Positions 20,200 to 31,090 are shown, counted from the first letter of the stretch. The stretch is DNA of 55,000 nucleotides from Prorocentrum cordatum (GCA_963575745.1 CAUYUJ010014003.1:1-55000); one strand, 5' to 3'. The notes: generated by a model from the letters alone, not told the origin. A program made the numbers and translations.

Positions 20200-20885
20200 G
20201 TAACATAAATGTTGGAAAACCATTGGTTTTTTTAGGATTCGGACAGCGCGCGCGGGTAGAAATTTTGAAAAGTCGTGCAGGTGTTTTTCGAGGACCTACG
20301 GTGCGATTCGTGTGATTTTATGATGCGCGGTGCTAAAATTCTTAAGAAGCCCAATGGTTTTTGGAGATTTCGGCGTGCGCGCGCGAAGAAAAAACGAATG
20401 TGTCCCGCATGGTATTATTTGACAGGGATGATGGCCCTGGCAGGTGCGCAACCGTTGTCGCAGAAGTTCGAAAAAGTTGCTCGCAAAAGCCCGTTTGACA
20501 GAAATGTTTAAAAAGTGTTGGGTTTCCTACGAATCCGCAAGAGCGCGCGGGATGAGATTTTGACATTTTTTTGTTGAAAAACCATTGGTTTTTTGATGTT
20601 TTTATGTTAAAATCGCTGCGAACACTAAGGTTTTGGAAGGATTTCGTCTTGCGCGCGCGAATGTCCACTTTACCTTATTTTTTGCAAGGGATTCTTGAAA
20701 TTTGATTATATTAGAACAAGAAATGTCATTTTCTATTGTTTTTTGCAAGGGAAAGCGGATTACAACAAAACAACCGGATCCTGTACACACCCTCTTTTCT
20801 GAGGCTTCCTCACGAAAATGATGAAAATGTAGCTGCGGCCTAGGCGGCGCAGGGGGGGCGCGCACCAGGGGGCCCAACAATAATT
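20200..20885. repeat. Duplicated module, unit 1, with internal CCAATGG...GCGCGCGCG subrepeats
   Basis: The part from about 20,300 is ~95% identical by eye to 21,262-21,870. Within it a degenerate ~110-150-bp subrepeat recurs, pairing an (A)CCA(A)TGGTTTTT-like block with a GCGCGCGCG run, near 20,215, 20,350, 20,510 and 20,620. It ends with GGGGGCCCAACAATAATTAT. Confidence 0.85.
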
Positions 20886-20937
20886 ATTCTTTAGAATAAA
20901 TAATGTTCAACAACAACAACAATTACTAGCACGTGGG
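20886..20937. repeat. CAA microsatellite at the end of module unit 1
   Basis: GTTCAACAACAACAACAATT follows the conserved CAACAATAATTATTCTTTAG end, as in unit 2. Confidence 0.85.
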
Positions 20938-21128
20938 GACACTCCGTTCTCACCAGTGCCAGGGTTTTCATAGGAGGCGGGCAATACCCCCACTTTGTGG
21001 GGGGGCCGGTTCAAGCTCTACCAAATTTCCAAACGACTCTTCGCCACCACCCACACCCAGCTTCCCGCCCTATGACGTTCGGACACTTCACTTCGTGGCC
21101 TGCGGACGACCTTGGCTACTACACTGGC
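20938..21128. repeat. Repeat H, copy 2
   Basis: Near-identical to 18,757-18,950, including the CCCCCACTTTGTGGGGG hairpin. It lies between the two copies of the module. Confidence 0.9.
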
Positions 21129-21261
21129 GCATGGGTACAGTGACTTGTTGTGGTAACATTTTCTGTAAGCTAGCTTAGTATACGACTTTTCCCCCTGTTC
21201 CAACACTGGACACCTGTACTGGTTTTTCGTGGTAACGTGTTCCTGACGCTAGAATAGGAAA

Positions 21262-21870
21262 CCACGGTGCGATTTTATGATACGCGGTGCTGAAATTCTT
21301 AAGAAACCCAATGGTGTTTGAAGATTTCGGCGTGCGCGCGCGAAGAAAAAACGAATGTGTCCCATATGGTATTATTTGACAGGGATGATGGCCCTGGCAT
21401 GCGCGCAACCGTTGTTGCAGAAGTTCGAAGCACGTGAAAAAGTTGCTCGCAAGAGCCCGTTTGACAGAAATGTTGAACAAAATATTGGGTTTCCTAAGAA
21501 ATCCGCAAGAGCGCGCGGGATGAATTTTTGAATTTTTTTTTTTGAAAAACCATTGGGTTTTTCATGTTTTTATGTTTAAAATCGCTACGAAAACTAAGGT
21601 TTTGGAAGGATTTCATCTTGCGCGCGCGAGTGTGCACTTCGTGTCATTTTTTGCAAAGGATTCTTGAAGTTTGGTTATGTTAGAACAAGACATGTCATTT
21701 TATATTGTTTTTTGACAGGGAAAGCGGGCGTCAACAAAACAACCGGATCCGGACTCCCCCGTTTTGCCTGAGACGTCCTCACGAAAATGATGAAAATGTG
21801 GCTGCGGCCTAGGCGCGGCGAGGGGGGCGTGCACCAGGGGGCCCAACAATAATTATTCTTTAGAAGTAAT
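21262..21870. repeat. Duplicated module, unit 2
   Basis: Second copy of 20,300-20,885, offset by about 0.96 kb. It has the same order of GCGCGCGCG subrepeats and the same CAACAATAATTATTCTTTAG end. Confidence 0.9.
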
Positions 21871-21876
21871 AATATT

Positions 21877-21985
21877 CAACAACAACAACAACAACAGCAA
21901 CAACAACAACAGCATAAACAACAGCAACAACAATTACAACAATAACAAAGCAACACCGACAACAGCAGCAACAACAACATTCAGT
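21877..21985. repeat. CAA microsatellite at the end of module unit 2
   Basis: About 36 CAA-like units with CAG and TAA interruptions. Longer than the tract at unit 1. Confidence 0.95.
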
Positions 21986-22004
21986 TTAAGACTGGTTGCT
22001 CCTA

Positions 22005-22620
22005 TCTGCTCGCGAGCCATTCAACACGTATACCCCAAACCCTCGGTACCCGCCCTCTTCGTCTTCGATCGTGTCCTCTCAAGTGTATAGATTCCTTACC
22101 TGCCACGTGCAATTTAGTGCAGCCCCTACGGCAGGGGAAGAGAGGACGGATGGAAGAAAGGGACAAGGGGGAGGGAGGAGGATGGAGCACGAGAGAGAGA
22201 GAGAGAGAGTAGCAGGAGGGGGGTTAAGAGCAGAAAACAAGTGGCAGAACCAGACGGGCAGATCGGGCGAATACACCCTAATAGGCGGGTCGGGAAGTTG
22301 GGCCCAGGCGGCCAGGTCGAGCAGGCGGGTTGCTGACGCGCGCGTCCTGTCTGAGTCGAGAGGGGGTCTCGAGTGAAAGCACGATTCCCAAGTAGTTCGT
22401 GACATAGGCCAAAGCGAAGGCGTGATTCCTGAGTGTCGAGGGCGAGGAGTCTGAAAAACATGCGAGGAAGCCCTACGCGAGAGCACGATTCCTGCATACG
22501 TTGTAAGAAGTCCCGCGCGAGAGCGCGAGTTGGGAATCCATACATATCCTGCGGGAGCCTCTGTGGTTGTAAGCTGGGAGTCCAGACACAAAAGTCTGAG
22601 ACCCAAGACGCTCCCTAACA
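22005..22620 (-). repeat. Repeat I, copy 1 (inverted)
   Basis: Reverse-complemented, it matches copies 2 (22,735-23,215) and 3 (23,400-24,095). It starts with CGCGCTCTCGCGC/TTCCTC words, has a purine/pyrimidine-biased middle, and a conserved end containing CACGTGGCAGGTAAGGAA followed by GCGGGTACCGAGG. A GA microsatellite lies at 22,188-22,210. Confidence 0.75.
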
Positions 22621-22679
22621 AAAAAAACAGGGTGCGAGACGGGAGGGCACTTCAATTGAAAAAAACACCACGGGCCCTG

Positions 22680-22734
22680 GAGGGGGGGGATCAACAATAA
22701 TTATTATTCAGTCGTGGGAGCTCAACAACATCAA
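22680..22734. repeat. CAACAATAATTATTATT-like end, third occurrence
   Basis: GGGGGATCAACAATAATTAT resembles the ends of the two modules at 20,870 and 21,840, but the expected CAA expansion is short here. Confidence 0.5.
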
Positions 22735-23215
22735 CGGCTCCAGCCTGATACTTCCTCACAAAGTGGTTTCACAATCGCGCTCTCGCGCGGTACTTCCTCT
22801 CATTCATCCAGGACTCGCGCTCTCGCGTGGTTTTCCTCGCAATGTATTGCGGCACCGCGCCCGGGAATCGCGCTGCCGCTCGAAACTTCGCGCCGTTTCA
22901 TGATGGATTCACGCTTCAAAGACCCGCCCGCTCGACCCCGCCGTCTAAGCACGCTCGCCCGACCTGCCCGTGAAGGTCCACCAGCCCGACTGGCCAGTCT
23001 GGTTTTGCCGCTTGTACTCCTGCTCTTAACCCACCTCCAGCAAATCTCTCTCGTGCTGCATCATGATCTCTCATCCTTGTCTCTTTCATTCTCACTTCCC
23101 TTCGCTGTTTTGGCGGTTGCCCCAAGTACACGTGGAAGGTAAGGGAGGGGATACGATCGAAGCCGACAATGGCGGGTGTCGAGGGCTTGGGATATCCATG
23201 TCGAGTGGCACGCGA
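22735..23215 (+). repeat. Repeat I, copy 2
   Basis: TCGCGCTCTCGCGCGGTACT, CCGCCCGCTCGACCCCGCCG, then GTTGCCCCAAGTACACGTGG and AAGGTAAGG, then GGCGGGTGTCGAGGG. Direct orientation relative to copy 3. Confidence 0.75.
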
Positions 23216-23399
23216 GGTCATAAGAACGAAGCACATCAACATGGCTGTTGCTGTTGAAGCATCATTTGTTAGAACCATTCGGCTGATCCCCCGAGGTTCT
23301 CAAGGTCTTCTTCAACTGACGTGCGCCTCGTGGGGTTCGCACCCTGCTTTTCGCAGGGGGCAAACCTTGGGCGCCAGGACGCGTGCTGGCCGCCGAGCT

Positions 23400-24095
23400 A
23401 CAACCACAACCCCGCCTGGCACTTCCTCACACCTGATTCCAAAATCGCGCTCTCGCGCGGGACTTCCCCGCAGACTGCCCGGGAGCGCGTGGCGCTTCCA
23501 CACGAGCTACCGGAGCGCCGCGCCCCCAACACTCAGGACTCGCGCCCTCGCCCTGGACTTCCTCGCGACGTGCCTGGGGATGGCGACGCCGCTCGACACC
23601 TCGCCACCTCTCGTAAAGGGCTCCACGCTTCGGCGACCCGCCCGCTCGACCCCGCCGCCTGGGCCCGCTCGCCCAGCCCGCGCGTCAAGGCCCGGCGGCC
23701 CATCCCGCCCGTCTGGTTCTGTGTTTGTCTCCCCCCCCCCCCCCTCCTGGCACACCCAGAACGCGCGTGAAGGACGGGTGGTAAGGACGCTGGAGCCCTG
23801 GAGGCCGAAGCTGGGATGCTCTGGGCGGCGGGCGACCACCGAAAACGGCAGAGGACGAGCCGCAGAGGCAAGGGGGAGGCCTGGATGAAGGCGCCCGTCC
23901 TTCCTGGAGCGATGGGTGAAATCCCTGTCGTGCTCCATCCTCCTCTCGCCCCCTTGTCCCCTCCTTCCTTCCCCTGCTTTAGGGGTTGCGCCAATTACAC
24001 GTGGCAGGTAAGGAAGGCATACCCCCAAAGGGGGTACGAACGAAAACTAAGAGGGCGGGTATCGAGAGTTAAGCATATACATGTTGAATGATTCG
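23400..24095 (+). repeat. Repeat I, copy 3
   Basis: TCGCGCTCTCGCGCGGGACT, CCGCCCGCTCGACCCCGCCG, GGTTGCGCCAATTACACGTG and GCAGGTAAGGAA, then GGGCGGGTATCGAGAG. The longest copy. Confidence 0.75.
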
Positions 24096-24739
24096 CGGGC
24101 AAATATGAACAAACAATATTGAAATATTGTTAGTGTTGTTGTCGCCTTCGCCCGCGACCAACCCCGCGACCCACCCTGCCAACCACAACGCGACCCACTC
24201 GCGACACGCCCACGACCCACCCGCGACCCACCCACATTGCTTTGACGAAAGTTCGGCGCCTGCGCCGGGCTCGGTTTGAAATGTGTTGGAAATCGACGCC
24301 TGCAGCTGACTTGTTCAGAGCCTCGCAGACACCCAACGACCCCGCCGCCCCCTCAATCCGCAACTGCGAGGTGTGAAGTGGAACGTGTTTGCTTTCCTCT
24401 TCTCTGCGTTGGCACGAGACGACCCTGCGTTGCCACGGGACGAATCGAGTAGAATAGTGTATTGTTAACCCCCCCTGCCAGTTTGTCCGCCCCCCCTCCC
24501 CTCCCATTGCCTCGGGACGAACCAAGTAGAACGACATGTCCTCAGCTCTTTGCGCTACCACGTAACGTATACCGTAGACTTGTACGTGTGTTGCCCCTCT
24601 ACGCTACCACGTGGCGAATCGAATGGAATATCTGTTTCGCATTGGAGTAACATTTATTCTGCCCGCTGGCTTTGCCGCGTGACGGATATGATGAAGTTGC
24701 ACGAGCCCTTTAGAGCGTGAGTGGTCTGGCGATGTTCCT
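24096..24739. other. Spacer with short direct repeats
   Basis: CGACCCACCCGCGACC-like words recur at 24,150-24,235. GGGACGAATCGAGTAGAA-like words recur near 24,438, 24,516 and 24,612. AACAATATTGAAATATTGTT at 24,112 is a perfect hairpin. No gene recognised. Confidence 0.55.
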
Positions 24740-25020
24740 CTTTCAACTTCCGGCTTCCCCATAAACGCTTCCTCCTCCGGGCGGCCGGCAGCCAACCCAG
24801 ACCAATGAGACCCCCACACACCATCGCTCGTAAACAACAATGCGAAATACACTTTGTCTCCAAATCTGGCATGCGCGGGCGCCCCTCGACCACTTTGCAT
24901 GTTTTTTTTTGTTGGGGGGGCGGTCAGGGTGCCAGCATATTGCTTGCTGCGCGCAGGTCAACCATCCCTGTCAAAAATTCGCCGGCCCAACGGGCCAGAG
25001 GCGTGCTAAGATCTCCGGTA
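24740..25020. repeat. Repeat Q, copy 1
   Basis: GAAATACACTTTGTCTCCAA, GCATGCGCGGGCGCC and GCCAGCATATTGCTTGCTGC blocks recur in copies at 25,735-26,040 and 26,075-26,340 with different spacing. Confidence 0.6.
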
Positions 25021-25129
25021 ACTGCTAAATAATACTTCTACTTCGCGCGCGCGGGGCGGCCCCTGGGGGTCCCCGGACGAAAAGTAACCCGGGCGATCCC
25101 TGGCAGGGTCGGATCAGAGAGGGTTTTCC

Positions 25130-25690
25130 TCCTGGGCGCCGCCCCCGTGGCCCTCCAGAGAGCCCCAAGAAGGCCCACGAGGCCGCCAAGAGCCCTCCAA
25201 GATGGTTCAAGATTGCTCCGAGATGCCACACGATCGTTCCAAGACGGCCAAGATGGCCCCCAGACGCCCCAAGAGGCCTCCAAGAGCACTCCCCAGAGGG
25301 CCCCAAGAGGCAAAATTCATTAGTTTTCCCTAGGTTTTGGCCAGATTTTGTCGTGTCCATCTTTTCGGCTTCCCGACGCCCCAAGACGGCCCAAGAGGCC
25401 CCCAAGATCGCCCCAAGAGGGCCCAAGAAGCTCCCAAGAGGGCCCAAAGATGGCCCAAGAGGGCTCCAAGACGGCCCCACAGGCATCCAAGACGGCCCAA
25501 GAGGGGCCCAAGAGGGCCCCAAGCGATGCCCCAAAGGGGGAACACAAAACAAAACTTCGAGCCCTCGGCCTTAAGAAGCCCCCAGGAGGCCTCAAGAGGC
25601 CCCTGAGAGGCCCCAAAAGCCCCCAAGAGGCCCTCAGGAGGCCCCCAAGCGACGCTGAGGAGGCCCCCCAGCGGCCCCAAGAGGCTCAGT
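25130..25690. repeat. Degenerate CCAAGANGGCC repeats (family P), main block
   Basis: About 560 bp in which CCAAGAGGGC, CCAAGACGGCC and CCCCAAGAGG recur every 10-18 bp. One interruption at 25,310-25,380 is less repetitive. Basic/proline-rich frames on plus and glycine/leucine-rich on minus are by-products. Confidence 0.8.
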
Positions 25691-25734
25691 CATGCGAAAT
25701 GGGCCGGCGGAATGAGCGAAGCGATTCAATAATA

Positions 25735-26040
25735 CACAATACACTTTGCCTCCAAATCTGAAGCACGCGCAGGCGCCTACCGACCACTTGCATCGGCTTT
25801 TGACACAGACGCCTTGCAGCCCGCTGCCGCACCTGGGCCTCCAGGGTGCCTGGTGCACCTGGAACCCGCGGCGCACATGGCATGTGTGGCGTTCCTGAGC
25901 GGCATGCAGGGACTCGGGTGTTACTTGTGTGTTGGGAGGGCGGGTTGGAGTGAGCGACTCGGCTTGCGGGCAGAGGGGGTGTCTTGATCAGTTCCCTATT
26001 AATATACACCCCCTCCCCAAGGCGACCAGCAGCCAAGCAG
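25735..26040. repeat. Repeat Q, copy 2
   Basis: ACAATACACTTTGCCTCCAA and CACGCGCAGGCGCC match copy 1. Then GACTCGGGTGT and GTTGGGAGGGCGGGT (25,908-25,955), which recur at 26,680-26,725. Confidence 0.6.
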
Positions 26041-26074
26041 GAACAATGAGGACAACATGAGGATTCCCCCCAAG

Positions 26075-26340
26075 CATGCTTGCCAACAAAACAATACGAT
26101 CACACACTCTGCCTCCAAATTCGGAGCATGCGCAACCAACCCGATGCGGCCCCCCCCCACCCCTGCCAAAAACAATGCAAAGTACAAGTCAGGGAAAAGT
26201 CTCGAGTCATGTTCGTGAGGCCCGCGAGCACTTTGTATTGCTTCTTGACAGGGACGGCGGGGGTGTCAGCATATTGGCAGCTGTGCGCAGGGCTACCATC
26301 CCTGACAAACAAAAACAATACAACATGCACCTCGCGGCTG
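26075..26340. repeat. Repeat Q, copy 3
   Basis: CACACTCTGCCTCCAAATTC and GCATGCGCAACC, then GTCAGCATATTGGCAGCTGT and CCATCCCTGACAAA, align with copies 1 and 2. Confidence 0.6.
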
Positions 26341-26479
26341 CGCGGCTACCCCGCGATCACTGTCATGTGGTTTTTGACAGGGGCGGCGGGGGTGGTGGCG
26401 GATGGCTTGCTGTGCGCAGGCCCACCAGACACAGTGATGGGCATTGGTTGTCGACAAGGATGGCGGGGCCGACATGTTT

Positions 26480-26730
26480 CCAGGCGCACCTGGCACACGC
26501 GGAGGCACGTGGGGCATCTGACGCGCCAGGCGTGCCTGGCACGCTCGGGCCCCAAGGTTGCCTGGCACGCGTGGCGCGCCGGGCATGCGTGGCACACCTC
26601 GACCCAGCGTCGCGCACATGGACTCGGTTTTGATTCCCAGTAGCTGCCCATCCAAAGACGACCGCTGAACATGCTGAGACTCGGGTGTGATTTATGTGTT
26701 GGGAGGGCGGGTGGGAGTGAGCTAGACGGC
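26480..26730. repeat. GCCTGGCACGCG repeats and a shared GGGAGGGCGGGT block
   Basis: Degenerate CCTGGCACG / GGCACGCGTGG units to 26,605, palindromic in places. Then AGACTCGGGTGTGATTTATG and GTTGGGAGGGCGGGTGGGAG, shared with 25,908-25,955. Confidence 0.65.
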
Positions 26731-26759
26731 GTGCTATCTAGGAGGGTGTCTTGACCCCG

Positions 26760-27060
26760 CTGGTCGTTGGAGCATTCAAGATGGCCTCGGCGAGGAAGCC
26801 CAAGCCCTTGATTGTACTTAGGTTTGGGCCACATGTTGGCATCGGGGTGTGGGGGACCCCTGATTCCAGAGCTCCCTCCTTTGAACGATGTCCTCCAAGA
26901 CTGGCCAAAGTGCCCCCGATGCTCCCAAGGGTGGCCCGAGATGGCCCCAAGAGGCACGCAGGTGGCCCCAAAAGGCCCCCGAGAGGGCCCCAAGAGGTTC
27001 CTAAAAGACCCACATGGGACGCACAAGGACATAAAAGTACTAAATGTCCTCCTCGGAGGC
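26760..27060. repeat. Family P block
   Basis: CCAAGACTGGCC, CCCCAAGAGGC and AAAAGGCCCCCGAGAGG-type words. Confidence 0.6.
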
Positions 27061-27251
27061 GCGCGTCCGACCCGAACATATAGTATAACCATCTTGCAGT
27101 ATAACGTTTCCCGATCGGGGTGGCCAGAAAGCGCCCGCCACGACGCATCTACTATGAGATTTCTCGGTGCGCGCGTCGCCCTAGGCGGGGCGACGCACAT
27201 ATAGTATTAGTATGTTGGGAGGGTACCGTCCCTAGAGGACCGAAGAGTTCA

Positions 27252-27393
27252 GTCGGGCGTGTCCTCCTACAGTCGAATTTTGGACGAAAAATAAAACATA
27301 CCCCCCAAATTACACAAAAAGAATCAACAGATCGTCCCCAGACTAGCTTTTTGCTATTTCTGAATTCTCCCCTTGTAGAGGGACAGGCCCGAC
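27252..27393. mobile_element. Inverted-repeat element, family D copy 4
   Basis: Left GTCGGGCGTGTCCTCCTACA, right TAGAGGGACAGGCCCGAC. Inverted homology extends outward by four bases (TTCA/TGAA). The interior shares GAATTTTGGACGAAAA with copy 3 and ATCGTCCCC with copies 1 and 2. 142 bp. Confidence 0.85.
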
Positions 27394-27419
27394 TGAACCT
27401 AAGAGCCTCCCTCGAGGCA

Positions 27420-27545
27420 CCTGGGACGCTCCAAGATGCCTCCAAAGACCGCCAAGGAGGCCCCCCAGACGCCCTCTGCAGAACTCCAGGGAAGCTCTGG
27501 AGAAGCGCCCGAAGCGACTCCGAGGAGCATCCAAGAGGCAATCGG
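27420..27545. repeat. Family P block
   Basis: CTCCAAGATGCCTCC and similar words, grading into the pyrimidine tract. Confidence 0.55.
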
Positions 27546-27559
27546 CCTCCCCGCTCGCC

Positions 27560-27705
27560 CCCCTCCTCCCTTCCTCCTCCTCCTTCTCCTCCTCGCCCTC
27601 CCCTTCCTCATCTGCCTGGTCCTCCTTCTCCTCCCTCCTCCTCCTCCTCCTCCATCCCCCTCCCCCTCCTTTCTCTCCTCCTCCGATTACTCCTCCGTCC
27701 TCCCC
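27560..27705. repeat. CTC/TCC-rich tract
   Basis: Pyrimidine-rich, degenerate CCTCCTT units. Confidence 0.9.
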
Positions 27706-27974
27706 CCCTTGGGGTACGACGGCTTCCCCAGCCACTTATTCCACAGCATGCGCCGCCACATTCCTGATCCGGGCAACTCGCCAGGGCATCGTTTCTGGAC
27801 GGGCTGGTGGGGTTACTTTTTTCGTCGCGGCCGCAGGCGAAGGCACCCACAGCGTCAGCAGTGTTGGCTCGGGCTACGAGCAACCTGATTGCCGGCGCGC
27901 GCGCCGAGCGGGGCAAGACCTACCGCTGGGGGAAGCAGCCGCGCCGGGGCTGAGCTGCGCCGAGGGTGAGGACT

Positions 27975-28172
27975 GTGGGCCTGGGCGAAAGGGGGGGATA
28001 GCAAAGGGGGGGTTTGAGAATCAGCTCACGTAGCTGATTTTCCCGGCGCCTCCCAGCGCCGGAGACGGCCATGTATCGAGGAATGGGCCCCTCTGTGGAG
28101 CCGAAACCAGCTGCATGCAGCAGATTTCGTAACCCCCCCTTTCCCAATGCCCCCCTTTCGTCCGGCCCGAGA
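27975..28172. mobile_element. Inverted-repeat element, family C copy 3
   Basis: Left GGGCCTGGGCGAAAGGGGGG, right CCCCCCTTTCGTCCGGCCC. The interior is nearly identical to copy 2, including AGCTCACGTAGCTGA, a hairpin, and CAGCTGCATGCAGC. Confidence 0.85.
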
Positions 28173-28599
28173 CTGCCAGCTGCGGAGGCTGCCAGGATGC
28201 TGCAACGTGCGAGAACCATGGGAGCTGAATAACCAGGCACGCGAATTAGACCTTGTCGCCACCGGGCGCCAGAGGACATGGCAGCAGACCGACAGGGGAC
28301 ACGCCAGGCCGCTCAAGAAGGCTGAACCACTCCTGAATGAACCGGCGGGCCAGTATCCCACGTGGCCAGCTGACAACCAGAAACCAAGGAAGTGCGAGCA
28401 CTCGTACCAGAACTGGTCAGAACGCACGACACCTGAACGCCAGGGCTCACTCGGCTCCACGGAACAGAAAGAGAGCCAGAGGCGAGGGGACGGGCGCATA
28501 TACCGAGGGCTGAGGGGAGCTCTCCTGGTAGGGACGCGCGCAGCGTCGATTTGTATTTGTTTTGCTCCCTTGCGCAAACTCGGGAAAATTGGCAAACGT
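28173..28599. other. Spacer, no gene recognised
   Basis: Part of a long plus-strand open frame (28,147-28,884) that continues through the AACC microsatellite. Its composition gives no domain or motif I can support. Confidence 0.4.
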
Positions 28600-28830
28600 G
28601 TCCAACCAACCAACCAACCAGCCGACCGCACAACCCTAACTGGCCAACCAACCAACCATCCAACCCGCCGACCAATAAACCAACCAACCAATCGACCAAC
28701 AAAACAACGAACCAGCCAGCCAACTAACCAACAGGACAGGCAACCAACCAGCCAGTCAAACAACCAAGCGGACCAGCAACCAACCAACCAACACGCCAAG
28801 CAACCAACCAACCAACCAGCCTGCCAACAC
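28600..28830. repeat. AACC-type tetranucleotide microsatellite (degenerate)
   Basis: CCAACCAACCAA with many substitutions (CAGC, GACC). It gives PTNQ repeats on plus. Confidence 0.95.
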
Positions 28831-29185
28831 TTTCTGAGATGTCTCGCACGGCAGGTCCTGGAACTAATTTTCAAAAGATTGTAACCCTGAACGAACGTTA
28901 TTATACCCCTGAACAGTTAATTTGTTGAACCCTTCTCCGTGCCTTGAAGTGCATCCTCTTGTGCGGGCACAGATAGAAGCACTGTGGATCCACATGTAGA
29001 TCTTAAAGTGGATCCATCAGAATACAAATTTGCGTCAGCCGAAGACTCTGGATTTTTTTCGCACGGAAGGCTCGATGGACGCGTGCACCAAGTGCTGCAT
29101 GGAGGTTCCCGCACTCCGCGCGAGCGCGTTCGGATGCGACAGTCAGCGCGGAACCGATACAGGGTGAACGTTTGAGAAGGAGAGA
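28831..29185. other. Spacer, no gene recognised
   Basis: GTGGATCCACATGTAGATC and AAGTGGATCC near 28,985 form palindromic words. No gene. Confidence 0.4.
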
Positions 29186-30060
29186 CATACATACGTACAT
29201 CTATCCACCCATACATCCATCCATGCCTGCATGCATGCCTGCATGCATGCCCGCATGTATGCGTGCATACATACATACATGCATACATACATACGTACGT
29301 ACATACATACATACATACATACATACCTACCCTGTCATTTATTCATTCGTACACGCATAAGAAACTGCACGTCTATCCGCGTATATATACACACGTAACA
29401 CATACAAACAACTACCAATACGTACAAACACACATGCGTGCATACATACATATATGCAATCATACATACATACATATATGTCATGCATACATACAGAGAG
29501 ACAGGCCGAGTGACATACATACATGCAAACCTAGTTGTCTACCTACATACATACATGCATACACATATACATGCATATATACATACATGAACACATGCAC
29601 GCACATGCATAGTTAGATACACACATAAATTCATGCATGCATACATACATACGAACACCCACACAGCACACCAACCAACATAGCCTGCGTACACACATAC
29701 ATGCAAACACACATGCATACATACATGCGCACACACATGTACGCATACACATGGATACATACATATGTCCAGGCATACATACATGCGTACACACATACAT
29801 ACGTACGTACATACATACATACGTGACTGCACGCATACACACATACATACATGCATGTATACATCCGTACACATGTTTACACACTCACAGAACTAGCACT
29901 ATACATACATACATACATACATACATGCATACATACATCGATACATGCATGCATGCATACATACATACAAACACGCAATCCGACAAACAGACAAACATAC
30001 TGACTGACCGACAGCCAGACATCACATATACGTGTATATGTCTATACATGCATAAACATA
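29186..30060. repeat. ACAT tetranucleotide microsatellite, ~870 bp
   Basis: CATA/CATG/CGTA-type units run almost the full length with interspersed imperfect stretches (29,335-29,400, 29,640-29,690). All cysteine/valine/tyrosine-rich minus frames and HTYI plus frames here come from it. Confidence 0.95.
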
Positions 30061-30189
30061 CATGTATATGAACATATACAGATCGACATATCCACCGACC
30101 CCCGCTGGCCATGGATGAACAGGCGTGTGAGACATTTGGCTGGTCACCTTTCCCTCCCCCCTCCCCAGGTGTCCAAAATGCCATTTAAG

Positions 30190-31090
30190 GGGGGGGTACA
30201 AGCTCGCATGGGGCCTCAGGGGCCTCCAACAAGCCCTCAGAAGGCCCAAGAAAGCCCAGACACGGCCCAGGGTAGCTCTACGACGGCCCAAGATGCATTC
30301 GAGACGGCTCACGAAGCGCCCCAAACGCCCCAGGAGTGGTCCAAGATTGCTGCCGAGAAGGCCCCGCGAGGCAAACAAACATCATCTCATTCCCTGGAGA
30401 GAAACCTACGTTTTTTGCATGCCCGTCTTCTGCTCGACGTCCAAGACGGCCCAAAAGGCTCACGAGATGGACCCAACACGGCCCGTAAGGCCCCCCAAGA
30501 GACCACCAAGACTGCCCCAGAGGACCCAGTATGGCCCCAGGGGCCCCCCTAGAGAACACTGACAGGCGCCACAGAGGGGAAATACGAACTAATATCTTGA
30601 GCCGTTCCCCCAAAGATGGTCCAAAAAGCTCGCACGAGGCCTCGAAGAGGTCCCCCAAATGCCCCCAACAGCCCCCAAGACGGAAAGAAAGGATTAAATA
30701 TATTCTGTAGCCTTCCCACACACCATCGTCCCACAAACCTCGAACGGCTTCCTCAATTTGAGGGAGCCAGTTTGAGTCAAACTGGAGTCCAACACGCGGA
30801 GGAGTCCTCGATCTTCACAACATCCATGACGGCTCCAAGGTCCGGAAGATTGGTTCCAAGACGGCCCAGGCAGCCCCCGGGAGGGCCCCCCAAAACAGCC
30901 GACGAGGCGCGGAAGAGGGCCCAAGAGAGCGCCAGCAGGGCCCCGAGAGGAACCAGAAGAGAGGTAACTCGAATTAACCCTCCGAGCCCTCCGCCCCAAC
31001 AGGACCTCCCACACCGCCAGGGACGCCCAAGAAACTCCCCGCAAGCCCAGAGACGCTTTCGAGACGCCAACAAGAGGCCCCCAAAGGCCT
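30190..31090. repeat. Family P repeats, long degenerate block
   Basis: CCCAAGANGGCC-like words through most of the block, with unique interruptions near 30,380-30,430 and 30,690-30,780. Frames are arginine/proline-rich. Confidence 0.65.

Noticed and set aside
28147-28884. 245-codon plus-strand open frame
   Set aside because: It starts inside family C copy 3 and ends after the AACC microsatellite. No domain or conserved composition supports it.
29186-30060. Cysteine-rich minus-strand frames that might look like small secreted proteins
   Set aside because: They are translations of the ACAT microsatellite.
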